Origin: Streptomyces sp. CB02366
GTDB taxonomy: Bacteria; Actinomycetota; Actinomycetes; Streptomycetales; Streptomycetaceae
Direction of reading: 5' to 3'
Length of the DNA: 64,000 bases
Assembly (NCBI RefSeq): GCF_001905905.1
Contig: NZ_LIVT01000006.1
Span: 361,723 to 425,722, forward strand
In this document: positions 33,272 to 43,800 of the stretch, in pieces
How positions within the stretch are numbered: the stretch's first letter is position 1
Layout: each line of letters starts with the position of its first letter
Made by a program: the position numbers and the translations under genes
Notes under the pieces: model-generated
Database searches by the model: none
What the model was told of the DNA's origin: nothing
The model's input: the letters and a program-made list of their open reading frames with translations, nothing else

Positions 33272-33796
33272 TCACCGCCCGAGCATGCCGCCCGCCGCCG
33301 CACTCCGGCGGGCGGCGTCGGCCTCGCGTTCGGCCTCCTCCGGGTGGCGGCGGCGCCAGTACGGATTGTCGTGCGGCAGCCCGCCGGCCACCCGCCCGTA
33401 CATCCCGAACGTCAGGATCAGCAGCCCCATCACGAAGCTGAAGACGACGTTCGACATGCCGAAGTCCAGGATGTTCGCGGGCCGGTCCAGGATGAAGAGG
33501 TGCACGAAGCCGCTGAGCACGAACAGCGTGCCGATCGTCATGTTCAGGGTGGAGGCGACGTTGCCGCCCACGACGGCTCCGGCGAGGAGCAGCCCGCCGA
33601 CGACCAGCGAGATCAGACTGAGCAGGCCGTTGGTGGACAGCCCGGCGATGCTCTCGCCGCTGGTGTCGAAGAAGCCCAGTTTCCGGGTGAAGCCGAGGAT
33701 GCCGAAGGTCACCAGGATGGCGCCGCACAGCCCCGCGCCCACCCGGTACACCTTCGCCAGCCGGTGGTCGACGGGGAGTTCGTCGCTCAGTTTCAT
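33272..33796 (-). CDS. DUF4383 membrane protein
   Basis: A 174-residue protein with four transmembrane helices and the DUF4383 pattern (VYRVGAGLCGAILVTFGILG; FVHLFILDRPANILDFG; DNPYWRRRHP after the last helix). The family is common in actinobacteria and uncharacterised. ATG 33796 is preceded by AAGGAGA. A divergent MerR-type regulator starts 195 bp away. Confidence 0.87.
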   Translation of the reverse strand: MKLSDELPVDHRLAKVYRVGAGLCGAILVTFGILGFTRKLGFFDTSGESIAGLSTNGLLSLISLVVGGLLLAGAVVGGNVASTLNMTIGTLFVLSGFVHLFILDRPANILDFGMSNVVFSFVMGLLILTFGMYGRVAGGLPHDNPYWRRRHPEEAEREADAARRSAAAGGMLGR

Positions 33797-33979
33797 GACC
33801 GTCTCCTTCAGTCCCTGCGGGTCGGTTTCCACGGGCGGGCCCGTGCGGTACGGGCCGGGAGGGCGCGCCCGCACGGCTCGGGCGGGCGCGGTCCCGGAGC
33901 GCGGAAGCAGCAGGTCCGCGCCCCGTTCTCAGCGAACCGCGCCACAGCCCGCGCGGCAACATGCGTCGTTTTCGCACCG

Positions 33980-33991
33980 TATGGTGGGTTG
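33980..33991 (+). promoter_or_regulatory. Probable leaderless promoter of the MerR gene
   Basis: A TATGGT -10 element at 33980-33985 ends 6 nt before the ATG, so transcription would start at the A of the start codon. No Shine-Dalgarno is present, which fits leaderless translation. A weak -35 (GCAACA, 33956-33961) lies 18 bp upstream. Confidence 0.5.
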
Positions 33992-34957
33992 ATGGACCTG
34001 ACAGGCGACCTGCTGTCCAAGGCCCCCCCGGAGGGTGGCCTCACCACCGGTGCGGTGGCCCGCCTCCTGGGCGTCGCGCCCACCACCCTGCGCTCGTGGG
34101 ACCGCCGTTACGGCCTCGGCCCGGCCGCGCGGGAGGACGGCCGGCACCGCCGCTGGACCGCCGCCGACATCGCGACCCTGCGGGCCGTGTGCCGGCTCAC
34201 GAGCGCGGGACTGCCGCCCGCCGAGGCCGCCCGTACCGTCCTCGCCGGGGAGACCCCCGCTCCCGTGGCCCCGGCGCCGGGGCGTGCCTCGCGGGCCCCC
34301 GTACCGCTTCCGCCGGGCCGGGCCCGCCGGGAGTGCCGCGGCCTGGCCCGCGCGGCCGCCCGGCTGGACGGGCGGACCATGGACGAACTTCTCACGGGGG
34401 CGCTCGACCGGTACGGCCTGCCAGTCGCGTGGGACGAGGTGATCATGCCCGTGCTGCACGCGGTGGGCCGCAGGTGGGAATCGGCGGGGGAGCGGTACAT
34501 CGAGGTCGAGCACCTGCTGTCGTGGCACGTCTCCGGCGCGCTGCGCAGGGTGCCGGCGCAGCCGCCGTCGCCCTCTCCCGGGGCGGGCCTCTCCCTGTTG
34601 GCCTGCGCGCCCGGGGAGACCCATTCGCTGGCCCTGGAGGCGCTTGCCGCCACCCTGGCCCACCGGGGCCTTCCCGTCAGCATGTTCGGTGCGGCGCTGC
34701 CGGCCGAGGCGCTGGTGGAGGCGGTACGCCGTACCGGGCCGGACGCGGTGGTGCTCTGGGCGCAGTCCCCGGACACGGCGGCCGGTGGGACGGTGGACCG
34801 GGTGGAGGCCGTCGAGTGGGGCGTACGGGGCGCGCGGCGGCGGCCCGCCGTCCTGGTCGCCGGACCGGGCTGGGCCGGACGCCGGCCGCCGGGAGCCCGC
34901 CACCTCTCCGGGCTGGCCCACGCCGTGGACGTACTCGCCACGGTGACCGCGCGGTAG
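33992..34957 (+). CDS. MerR-type regulator with B12-binding domain (LitR/CarH-like)
   Basis: A 321-residue regulator. The MerR winged helix is at residues 10-75 (TTGAVARLLGVAPTTLRSWD, RRYGL). A helical cap domain (115-190) and a cobalamin-binding Rossmann domain (195-320) follow. The B12-side motif GETHSLALEAL keeps a His in the ligand position. The cap has W-x10-EH (WESAGERY, then EVEHLL), one residue longer than the W-x9-EH of CarH. Relatives sense light through adenosylcobalamin and control carotenoid or stress genes; no carotenoid genes are here. The phytoene-desaturase-like FtdC/FtdD are PTM enzymes, so a link is only speculative. Confidence 0.85.
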   Translation: MDLTGDLLSKAPPEGGLTTGAVARLLGVAPTTLRSWDRRYGLGPAAREDGRHRRWTAADIATLRAVCRLTSAGLPPAEAARTVLAGETPAPVAPAPGRASRAPVPLPPGRARRECRGLARAAARLDGRTMDELLTGALDRYGLPVAWDEVIMPVLHAVGRRWESAGERYIEVEHLLSWHVSGALRRVPAQPPSPSPGAGLSLLACAPGETHSLALEALAATLAHRGLPVSMFGAALPAEALVEAVRRTGPDAVVLWAQSPDTAAGGTVDRVEAVEWGVRGARRRPAVLVAGPGWAGRRPPGARHLSGLAHAVDVLATVTAR

Positions 34958-34981
34958 GCGGGCCCGCGCGTCGGCGCGTGG

Positions 34982-35024
34982 CCGCACCGGCGAACGCGTC
35001 CGGTGGTGGCGCGGGCCGGTGCGG
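34982..35024. terminator. Weak hairpin between convergent MerR and transaminase genes
   Basis: Ten-base arms CCGCACCGGC (34982-34991) and GCCGGTGCGG (35015-35024), but a long 23-nt loop. Confidence 0.35.
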
Positions 35025-35039
35025 CGACCGCCCGCCCCC

Positions 35040-36248
35040 TCAGCGCAGGAAGTCCGCGAGCCCCGTCAGGAGCCGGTCCACGTCCTGGATGTCGTTGTAC
35101 GCGGACAGCCCCACGCGCAGGCCGCCGGTCTCACCGAGCCCCAGGTGGCGGGACGCCTCCAGGGCGTAGAAGGAACCGGCGGGCGCGTGCACCCCGGAGC
35201 GGGCGAGGAAGCGGTAGGCGTCGGCCGGGTCGCGGCCCTCGAAGGTGAGCAGCAGGGTGGGGGTGCGCTCGGCGGCACGCGAGCGCACGGTCACCCCGTC
35301 CAGCTCGCCCACCGCCCGCTCGACGCGCTCCCGCAGTCCGCTCTCGTGGGCGTCGATCGCCGCGTACGCCGACCGCAGCCGCGCGCGACGCCCGCCCGCC
35401 GCGTCGGCCCCCGTGCCCAGGTGGGCGATGAAGTCCACCGCCGCGCTGGTTCCCGCCATCGTCTCGTAGGGCAGGGTGCCGAGTTCGAAGCGCTCCGGGA
35501 CGGCGTCGGTGGACGGGGCCAGCTTGTCCGGACGCAGAGTGCCGAGCAGTTCGGGCCGGGCGGCGAGCACGCCGTGGTGGGGCCCGAAGAACTTGTACGG
35601 GGAGCAGACGAAGAAGTCCGCCCCGAGCTGTTCCACGTCCACGGTGTGGTGGGCTGTGAGGTGGACGCCGTCCACGTACAGCAGCGCCCCGGCCCGGTGG
35701 ACGAGGCGGGCGATGGCGGGGAGGTCCGGCCGGGTCCCGATGAGGTTGGACGCGCCGGTCACCGCGACCAGCCGGGTCCGCCCGGTGAGCTGCGCGGCGA
35801 CCTCCTCCGGCGGCAGCTCCCCGGTCGTCGGATCGAAGTCGGCCCACCGCACCACCGCCCCCGCCCGTTCGGCCTCCTGCACCCACGGGCGGATGTTGGC
35901 GTCGTGGTCCAGCCGGCTGACCACCACCTCGTCTCCCGGCGCCCACCCCCGCGCCAGAGTGCGCGCGAAGTCGTAGGTGAGCTGGGTCGCACTGCGGCCG
36001 AACACGATCCCGCCCGGGTCCGCGCCCAGCAGATCCGCCATCGCCCGCCGGAACCCGAGGACGATCTCCTCGGCGTTGACCTCCCCGGGCAGGCCCGTGC
36101 CCCGGATCGACAAGGGCCCGCTCATCGCCTCGCTGATCGCGGCCACGACGGAGGCCGGGGTCTGGGTGCCGCCCGGCCCGTCGAAGTGCGCCGTGCCGGA
36201 CCGCAGGGCGGGGAACTGCGCGCGGACCGCGCGGACGTCGTACGACAA
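35040..36248 (-). CDS. Cysteine desulfurase-like PLP enzyme (class V aminotransferase fold)
   Basis: A 402-residue PLP enzyme. The start region FDGPGGTQTPASVVAAI and the middle VSRLDHDANIRPWVQEAERA are typical of the cysteine-desulfurase-like subgroup. The PLP Lys lies in FVCSPYKFFGPHHGVL. These proteins resemble NifS/SufS but usually lack the mobile-loop Cys, and their substrate is often unknown. I chose TTG at 36246-36248 because AGAGGAG lies five bases upstream and family members begin here. An ATG at 36333-36335 would add 29 Lys/Gly/Ala-rich residues without a ribosome site. It is divergent from the PTM cluster and probably not part of it. Confidence 0.82.
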   Translation of the reverse strand: MSYDVRAVRAQFPALRSGTAHFDGPGGTQTPASVVAAISEAMSGPLSIRGTGLPGEVNAEEIVLGFRRAMADLLGADPGGIVFGRSATQLTYDFARTLARGWAPGDEVVVSRLDHDANIRPWVQEAERAGAVVRWADFDPTTGELPPEEVAAQLTGRTRLVAVTGASNLIGTRPDLPAIARLVHRAGALLYVDGVHLTAHHTVDVEQLGADFFVCSPYKFFGPHHGVLAARPELLGTLRPDKLAPSTDAVPERFELGTLPYETMAGTSAAVDFIAHLGTGADAAGGRRARLRSAYAAIDAHESGLRERVERAVGELDGVTVRSRAAERTPTLLLTFEGRDPADAYRFLARSGVHAPAGSFYALEASRHLGLGETGGLRVGLSAYNDIQDVDRLLTGLADFLR

Positions 36249-36857
36249 GGGGGCTCCTCTGTTGCGCCGGACTCCGCTGCCGGCCTTCGCGCCGGGCTGG
36301 GCGCCGGTCTTCGTGCCGGACTTCGTCGTGATCATCGCAGGGAGGCCCCGTCCGGCGGAAGGAGCGGGATTCCGTACGGGGCCGCCGGGCCGATGGAGCC
36401 GTTCCGGTGGGGCGCTCGGGAAGCGCCCCCTTTTACGCGGGCGCACCGCTTCCGGGAAATGCGTGCGCCTCCGTGTGAAAAACACGGTCCGGCGCACGAA
36501 AATGCACCGTTTCTCGGTATGTAGATAATCCTACAAAAGAATGGATCGCGCAGGTGGACCCGCCTCTGTCGTGCGGACTTTCTTCGTCCTGTTCCCCGGA
36601 GGGAAGCGTCCGCGAATTTCCAGGGGCGAGCTGCGGTTAAAGCCGGGAGATCGGGAAATAGATGATCTGGGATCGATGGGGCCGGGGGGCATCGGTTCAC
36701 GTCGCGGCTGGAATTAATCGAAGCCGCGCGTCGGAGATCGGCCGGTGCGGCGCCCTGGCCGCCGTTGAGGAACCCGCCACTCGCCAGCAGTCCTGAACTG
36801 CGCGGATACGGTGGAGCGGACTCCCTGCCGGACAAGGTCTCTTGTGGAGGGTCACGG
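36249..36857. promoter_or_regulatory. Regulatory region upstream of the PTM cluster
   Basis: About 600 bp divergent between the PLP enzyme and ftdA, less GC-rich than the genes on either side. It holds CCGTGT-GAAAA-ACACGG (36471-36487), TGTAG-ATAATC-CTACA near 36520-36535, and CGCGGCT-12 nt-AGCCGCG (36703-36709 / 36722-36728). These could be operators or hairpins in the mRNA leader. No gene is supported. The promoter for the whole ftd operon must lie here; I could not fix one -35/-10 pair. Confidence 0.5.
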
Positions 36858-37799
36858 ATGAACGAGCGTGAACGATCCGCCGATGGCGAAAATCATTCGG
36901 CCGCCTTTTCGGTTGGCCGGAAAGACGGGTCCGATAATTCCCCTGCTCGGCTCCTCCGGGTCGCGGGCTATCCTCTTCTCCTGCTCGCCGTCCTTCTCGT
37001 GGCGGGGGCCGCACTGCGGCTGCGGTGGGATCCGGCATGGGTCAGTCCGCTTTTCCTGATCGGGGTCATCTCCTATCTGGCCCTTCTGGAAAGGCTGATT
37101 CCTTACGACCGGACCTGGCATCCGGACACGAAGGAATGGCGCTGGTACGGCATCTGGTTCCTGCTCACCATGGCCGGAAGCGGACTGGCGCAACTCCTGG
37201 TCGCCGTGGCCGTCGGCCTGATATCGCCGGTGGAGCCGACTCACCCCCTCGGGGTCGAGATACCGGGGGCTCTGCTGACCGGATCCCTCGTCAGCTATCT
37301 GGTGCACCGGCTGGGCCACCGCAACGCTCTGCTGTGGCGGCTGCACGGGGTGCACCACGTACCGGAGAAGGTCAACGTCGCCAACAACGGCGTCAACCAC
37401 GTGCTGGACGTCGTCCTGGCCCAGGGACTCGTCCAACTGACCCTGGCCCTCCTGGGGTTCTCCCGGCCCGCGGTGCTGGTCGTCGGACTCTTCGTCGCGG
37501 CCCAGGGCTACTTCGTCCACGCCAACGTCGACGTCCGCATCGGGCCGCTCAACCATCTGCTGGCCAGCCCCGAGCAGCACCGCCTGCACCACAGCACCGA
37601 CCTGTCCGAAGCCGGCCACTACGGCTCCGACCTGGCGTGCTGGGACCACCTCTTCGGCAGCTTCACCTGGTACCCCGGCCGCGAACCCACCGCCGTCGGC
37701 CTCCACGACCCCGCGTCCTTCCCCGCCACCGGCGAGATCCTCGCCGCGCTCCTGCACCCCTGGCGGCGCCGAACCGCACCGGACGGCTGCCCGGAGTGA
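36858..37799 (+). CDS. ftdA: PTM tailoring hydroxylase, sterol-desaturase/fatty-acid-hydroxylase family
   Basis: A 313-residue membrane di-iron enzyme with four or more hydrophobic segments. The three His boxes are intact: HRLGH (150-154), HGVHH (163-167) and HRLHH (241-245). In the frontalamide and HSAF pathways the homologue hydroxylates C-3 of the ornithine-derived part of the tetramate. ATG 36858 has GGAGGG six bases upstream; an upstream in-frame ATG is less likely. It is the first gene of the ftdA-F operon, 41 bp before the PKS-NRPS gene. The N-terminal 30 residues are hydrophilic and variable. Confidence 0.92.
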   Translation: MNERERSADGENHSAAFSVGRKDGSDNSPARLLRVAGYPLLLLAVLLVAGAALRLRWDPAWVSPLFLIGVISYLALLERLIPYDRTWHPDTKEWRWYGIWFLLTMAGSGLAQLLVAVAVGLISPVEPTHPLGVEIPGALLTGSLVSYLVHRLGHRNALLWRLHGVHHVPEKVNVANNGVNHVLDVVLAQGLVQLTLALLGFSRPAVLVVGLFVAAQGYFVHANVDVRIGPLNHLLASPEQHRLHHSTDLSEAGHYGSDLACWDHLFGSFTWYPGREPTAVGLHDPASFPATGEILAALLHPWRRRTAPDGCPE

Positions 37800-37840
37800 T
37801 TGCCGCCCCTTGACGCTCCACCACGATCTGAGGAGTTCGC

Positions 37841-40800
37841 ATGGCCGACGTGAACAACCGGGCCTCACGGAACAAGGTGGCGATCATCGGTATGGGCTGC
37901 CGCCTGCCCGGTGGAGCCTCGGACCACCGGGCGTACTGGCGGAACCTGGTGGCGGGCAAGGACTGCATCACGCCCACCCCGCCCGACCGGTACGACGTCC
38001 GTACGCTCGGCAGCCGGTTCCGCGACAAGCCCGGCCGCCTCGTGGGTGGACGCGGTGGGTACATCGACGGCTTCGACGAGTTCGACCCCGCGTTCTTCGG
38101 CATCAGCCCCCGCGAGGCCGACCACATGGACCCGCAGCAGCGCAAACTGCTCGAAGTGGCCTGGGAGGCCCTGGAGGACGGAGGCCAGCGGCCCGCCGAC
38201 CTCGCCGGCGGCAACGTCGGCGTCTACGTCGGCGCGTTCACCCTGGACTACAAGATCCTGCAGTTCGCCGACCTGGGCTTCACCTCCCTCGCCGCCCATA
38301 CGGCGACCGGGACCATGATGACGATGGTCTCCAACCGGATCTCGTACTGCTTCGACTTCCGCGGACCCAGCCTCTCCGTCGACACCGCGTGCAGCTCCTC
38401 CCTGGTCGCCGTCCACCTGGCGTGCCAGGCGCTGAACAGCGGGGAGAGCGACCTCGCGCTGGCCGGCGGAACGCTGCTGCACATGGCCCCGCAGTACACC
38501 GTGGCGGAGACGAAGGGCGGCTTCCTGTCACCGGAGGGCCGCTCCCGCACGTTCGACGCCGCCGCCGACGGTTACGTACGGGCCGAAGGCGTCGGCCTGG
38601 TCGCGCTGAAGCGGCTGGAGGACGCCGTGCGGGACGGGGACCGGATCCACGCGGTGATCATCGGCAGCGGCGTCAACCAGGACGGCCGCACCAACGGCAT
38701 CACCGTGCCCAGCCCCGACGCGCAGGTCGATCTCATCCGCCGCGTCTGCGCGGAGGCGGGCATCACCCCCGGCGACCTCCAGTACATGGAGGCGCACGGC
38801 ACCTCGACCCCCGTCGGCGACCCGATCGAGGCGAACGCCCTGGCCCGCGCGCTGGCCATCGGACGGGCCCCCGGCGCCCGCGCCTACGTCGGCTCGGTCA
38901 AGGCGAACATCGGACACACCGAATCCGCCGCCGGAGTCGCCGGGCTGATGAAGACCGTCCTGAGCCTCAAGCACCGGACGATCCCGCCCCACATCAACCT
39001 GGAGAACCTCAACCCCGCCATCGACCCGGCCACCCTGCCGTACGAGATCCCCACCCGGCCCACCGCCTGGCCCGACCACGAAGGGCCCGCCCGCGCCGGG
39101 GTCAACTCCTTCGGCTTCGGCGGTACCAACGCCCATGTGGTCCTGGAGGAGGCTCCTCCAGCCCCGGTGGGCGGCGACGCGCCCGCGCCCGCCGGGCGGT
39201 CCTGGAGCGTCCTGCCGCTCAGCGCCCGCAACCCGGACGCCCTGACGGAGATGGCGGCCGGTATCCGGGCCGAACTGGCGGGCGGCGACGGCCCCGCGGT
39301 GGCCCTCGACGACCTCGGGCACACCCTGGCCCACCGCCGCCAGCACCTGCCCGAGCGGCTGGCCGTCGCCTACTCCACCCGCGCCTCCCTGGAGGAGGCC
39401 CTGGCCGCCCACGAGCGCGGTGAGCCCCACCCCCGGGTCGTGCACGGCCGGGCCCGGGACGCCGACGACCGGCGGCTGGTCTGGGTCTTCACCGGAATGG
39501 GCCCCCAGTGGTGGGGCATGGGGCGCCAACTCCTGGAGGAGGAACCGGTCTTCCGCGACGCGGTCCTCGCCTGCGACCGGGCGGTGCGCGAGTTCGCCGA
39601 CTGGTCCCTCGTCGAGGAGATGACCGCCGACGAGTCCGTCTCCCGGATGAGCGAGACCTGGCTCGCCCAGCCCGCGAACTTCGCCCTCCAGGTCGGCCTG
39701 GCAGCCCTGTGGCGGTCCCACGGCGTGCGTCCCGACGCCGTGGTCGGCCACAGCACCGGGGAGATCGCCGCCTTCCACGAAGCCGGCGTCTACTCCCTGC
39801 GGGACGCGGCCAGGATCGCCGTGCACCGCAGCCGGCTCCAGCAGACCCTGGCCGGGAGCGGCGGCATGCTCGCCGTCAGCCTGTCGGAGGACGAGGCGGA
39901 GCGCCGGCTGCGCCCCTACGCCGACCGGGTCTCCATCGCCGCCGTCAACAGTCCCACCGCGATCACGCTGGCCGGAGACGGGGCGGCGCTGACCCGGCTG
40001 GCCGAGGAGCTGCGGGCCGAGCAGCGGTTCGCCAAGTTCCTCACCGTCGAAGTGCCCTACCACAGCGTCGCCATGGAGCGGATCAAGGACGAACTCCTCG
40101 ACTCCCTCGCCCCGTTGGAGCCGCGCCCGGCGCGGGTTCCGCTGTACCCGACCGGTGTCGGGGGGACCGTCCGGGGTGAGGAGCTGGACGCCGCCTACTG
40201 GTGGAAGAACGTCCGCGACCGGGTGCGCTTCCGGTCGGCGGTCGACCGCATCGCCGCGGACGGCCACCGGCTCTTCCTGGAGATCGGCCCGCACCCGGTC
40301 CTCGGCCACGCGATCCGCGAATGCCTCGACGCCGTCTCCGCGTCCGGGCTCACCCTGCCCTCCATCCGCCGCCGGGAGAACGAGAGCGAACGCTTCGCCA
40401 CCTCGCTCGGCTCCCTCCACACCCTCGGCGTCCCCATCGACTGGGAGCTGCTCCACCCCGCCGGCCGCCCGGTCACCCTGCCCCGCCACCCCTTCCGGCG
40501 CGACCGCCACTGGACGGAGCCCCGCTCCGTCGCCCAGGTCCGCCTCGGCCACCGCGACCACCCGCTCCTCGGCCGCCGCACCGAGGCCACCGAACCCACC
40601 TGGCTGGCCCGCCTGGACACCGAGGACCCGCCCTACCTCGCGGACCACCGCATCCAGGACACCGTGGTCTTCCCCGCCGCCGGGTACCTGGAGATGGCCG
40701 CCCAGGCCGTCCTGCGGCTCACCGGCGGCACCACCACCGTCCTCGCCGACGTCGACCTGCGCAAGGCGCTCTTCCTGCCGGACGGCGAGGACCGCACGGT

Positions 40801-43800
40801 GGAGGTCTCGCTCTCCTTGGAGAACGCCGCCTTCACCATCGCCTCCCCGACCGGTGACGACGGCGAGAGGGCCGTGCACGCCACCGGGACCGTCCGCACC
40901 GGACAGCGCCGCCGCACCACCGGGCCGCTGGACGTCCCCGCGATCCGAGGCAGGTCGCTCCGGCACCTCGAAGGGCCCGACTGCTACACCGCGCTGGCCG
41001 CGCTCGGCTACCACTACGGCCCGGCCTTCCAGGCCCTGGAAGAGGTCTGGATCGGCAGCGGTGAAGTGCTCGCCAGAATCCGCGCGCCCCGGGCGATCGA
41101 CGGCGGCGCCGCCGGCCACCACCTCCACCCCGTCCTCCTCGACGCCTGCTTCCAGACCCTCCTGACCCCGCTGATCCTGGACGGCCCCGCCCCGGACGCC
41201 GGGATCAGGCTGCCGCTCTCCCTGGACGAGGTCGCCCTCGAACCCGTCGGGGACCAGCCGTTCTGGGCGCACGCCACCCTGCGCCCCGCCGACGCGGACA
41301 CCACCCTCGGCGACATCGCGCTGTACGCCGACGACGGCACACCGCTCGGCCGCGTCCAGGGCTTCCGCGCCGCCGACGTGGAGAAGGCCGCCACCGCCGT
41401 CGCCCGCACCACGATCGACTCCTGGCTGGCCGAACCCGTCTGGACCGACTGCCCGCCGCTGCCCGCCGAGGAGACCGGCGTCCCGCCCCGCGACGCGTAC
41501 CCGGCCGCCGCGGGCGAGGCGGCCGCGGAGCGCCCGGGCGACGCGCGCCCCGAACCCCCGGCCACCCCCGCACACGGCCGCGACTGGCTGCTCCTCGCCG
41601 ACACCGGAGGCGTCGCGGACGCCTTCGCGGCCCTGGCCGGGGCCCGCGGCGAACGCTGCCGCCTGGTCCGTACGGGAGCGGCCTACACCGCCTCCGGCGA
41701 CGGCGCCACGTACACCGTCGACCCCACATCCGACGCCGACCTGCGCCGTCTGTTCGCGGACCTCGACCGGGACGGCGGCCCCTTCCGGGGGGCCGTCCTG
41801 CACCTGTGGAACCTCGACGCCCCCGCCCTCGCCGACTGCGACCGGACCTCGCTGCGCGACCACACCGGAGCGGGCACGTACTCCCTGATCCCCCTCGCCC
41901 GGCTGCTGGCGGCCCGGGGCGGGGGCGCCCGCCTGCACATCGTCACCCGGGGGGCGCAGCCCGCCCTGCCGGGCGAGGCGCCCGAACCCCTCGGAGCGCC
42001 CGCCTGGGGCATCGGCCGCGTCCTGCGCCACCAGGAGCTGACCGACCACCCGGGCAAGCTCATCGACCTCGACCCCCGGCGGCGGCCCGGCCCGGACGGC
42101 GACCGGGCGGAGGCCGAAACGCTCCTGGCAGAGACGCTGAGCGACGACGAGGAGGAGATCGCGCTGCGCGACGGAGTCCGCCGCACCAGCCGCCTCCGCC
42201 CCGCCGGGAACCTGACCCGGCCGCTGCCGCCCCGCCTGCGGGCCGACGGGACCTACCTGGTCACCGGCGCGTTCGGCGCACTCGGCCGGCTGCTGTGCCG
42301 CACCCTCGTACGCCGGGGGGCCCGCCGGATCGTCCTGGTCGGACGCACCCCCGTCCCGGCCCGGGAGAAGTGGGCGGGCGCCGACCCCGCCACCGCCGAG
42401 GGCCGGGCCGTGGCCCTCCTGCGCGAACTGGAGGCGCTCGGCGCCCAGCCCGTCCCCGCCACGTTCGACATCACCGACGAGGACGCCCTGACCACCTGGC
42501 TCGACGCCTACCGGCACAGCGGGGCGCCACCCGTACGCGGGGTGTTCCACCTCGCGGGACAGGTCCGCGACACCCTCGTCGCCGACCTCGACCGGCCCGC
42601 CTTCGACGCCGTCCACGACCCCAAGACCGTGGGCGCCCACCTCCTGCACCGGCATCTGCGGGACGAACCCCTCGACCACTTCGTGCTCTTCGCGTCGATC
42701 GCCTCCCTGCTGACCACGGCCGGACAGACCAACTACGCGGCGGGGAACGCCTTCCTGGACGCCCTCGCCCACCATCGCCGCGCGCAGGGGCTGCCCGCGC
42801 TCAGCCTCGACTGGGGCCCGTGGGCCACCGGCATGATCGAGGAACTCGGCCTGGTCGACCACTACCTGCACAGCCGGGGCATGAGTTCGCTCTCCCCGGA
42901 GGCGGGGATGGCCGTCCTGGAACGCGTCATCGGACAGGACCATGCCCAACTGGTCGTCGCCACCGTCGTCGACTGGCCCGTCTTCCTCGCCTGGTACCCG
43001 TCACCGCCGCCGCTGGTCGCCGAGCTGGCGGCGGCCGCCGCCCCGCCGGCCGACGCCGCTTCCGGCAACGGGTTCCTCGACACCTTCCGCGCGGCCGACG
43101 AGGAGACCCGCCGCACCCTGGTCGCCGAGCGGTTCGCCGCACTCTCGGCCGCCGTGCTGCGCACGGGCGCCGACCGCATCGACCCCGCCGCCGGCCTCGG
43201 CGAACTCGGCCTCGACTCGCTCCTCGCCATGGAGCTGCGGGCCCGCGTCCACGCCGAACTCGGCGTCGCCCTGCCCGTGGTGGCCCTGCTCAGCGGCACC
43301 CCGGCCGGGGAGCTGGCCGCCCAGCTCCACGACGGCCTCACCGCCCTGGCCGCGGCGGACGACGGCGACGGGGCGACCGGGCCGGTCGCACTCCACACCG
43401 ACGAGCGGGAGTACCCGCTGACCCAGAACCAGAAGGCGCTCTGGTTCCTCAAACACCTCAACCCCGACGGCTACGCGTACAACATCGGCGGGGCCGTCGA
43501 GGTGAACGTCGCCCTCGAACCCGACCTGATGTTCGACGCCGTTCGCCGCCTCATCGCCCGCCACCCCGCGCTCCGCACCACCTTCCACCTGGTGGACGGG
43601 CAGGCCGTGCAGCGGGTCTCCGAGGACGCCGCGAGCGACCTCGCCCTCTTCGACGTCCAGGGCGAGGACTGGGAGACCATCCACGCCACGATCGTCCAGG
43701 AGTACCGCAAGCCCTACGACCTCGCCCACGACCCCCTGGTCCGCTTCCGCCTCTTCAAACGCGCACCGGACCGCTGGATCATCATGAAGGCCGTCCACCA

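Noticed and set aside
35040..36248. Cysteine-desulfurase-like gene as a PTM biosynthesis gene
   Set aside because: It is divergent from ftdA and no PLP step is known in PTM biosynthesis.
38528..42949. A 1473-codon open frame on the strand opposite ftdB, and several long frames opposite other genes
   Set aside because: In GC-rich codon-biased genes the antisense frame is naturally free of stops. The peptide is Gly/Val/Arg/Asp-rich with no domain, and the opposite strand encodes a clear megasynthase.
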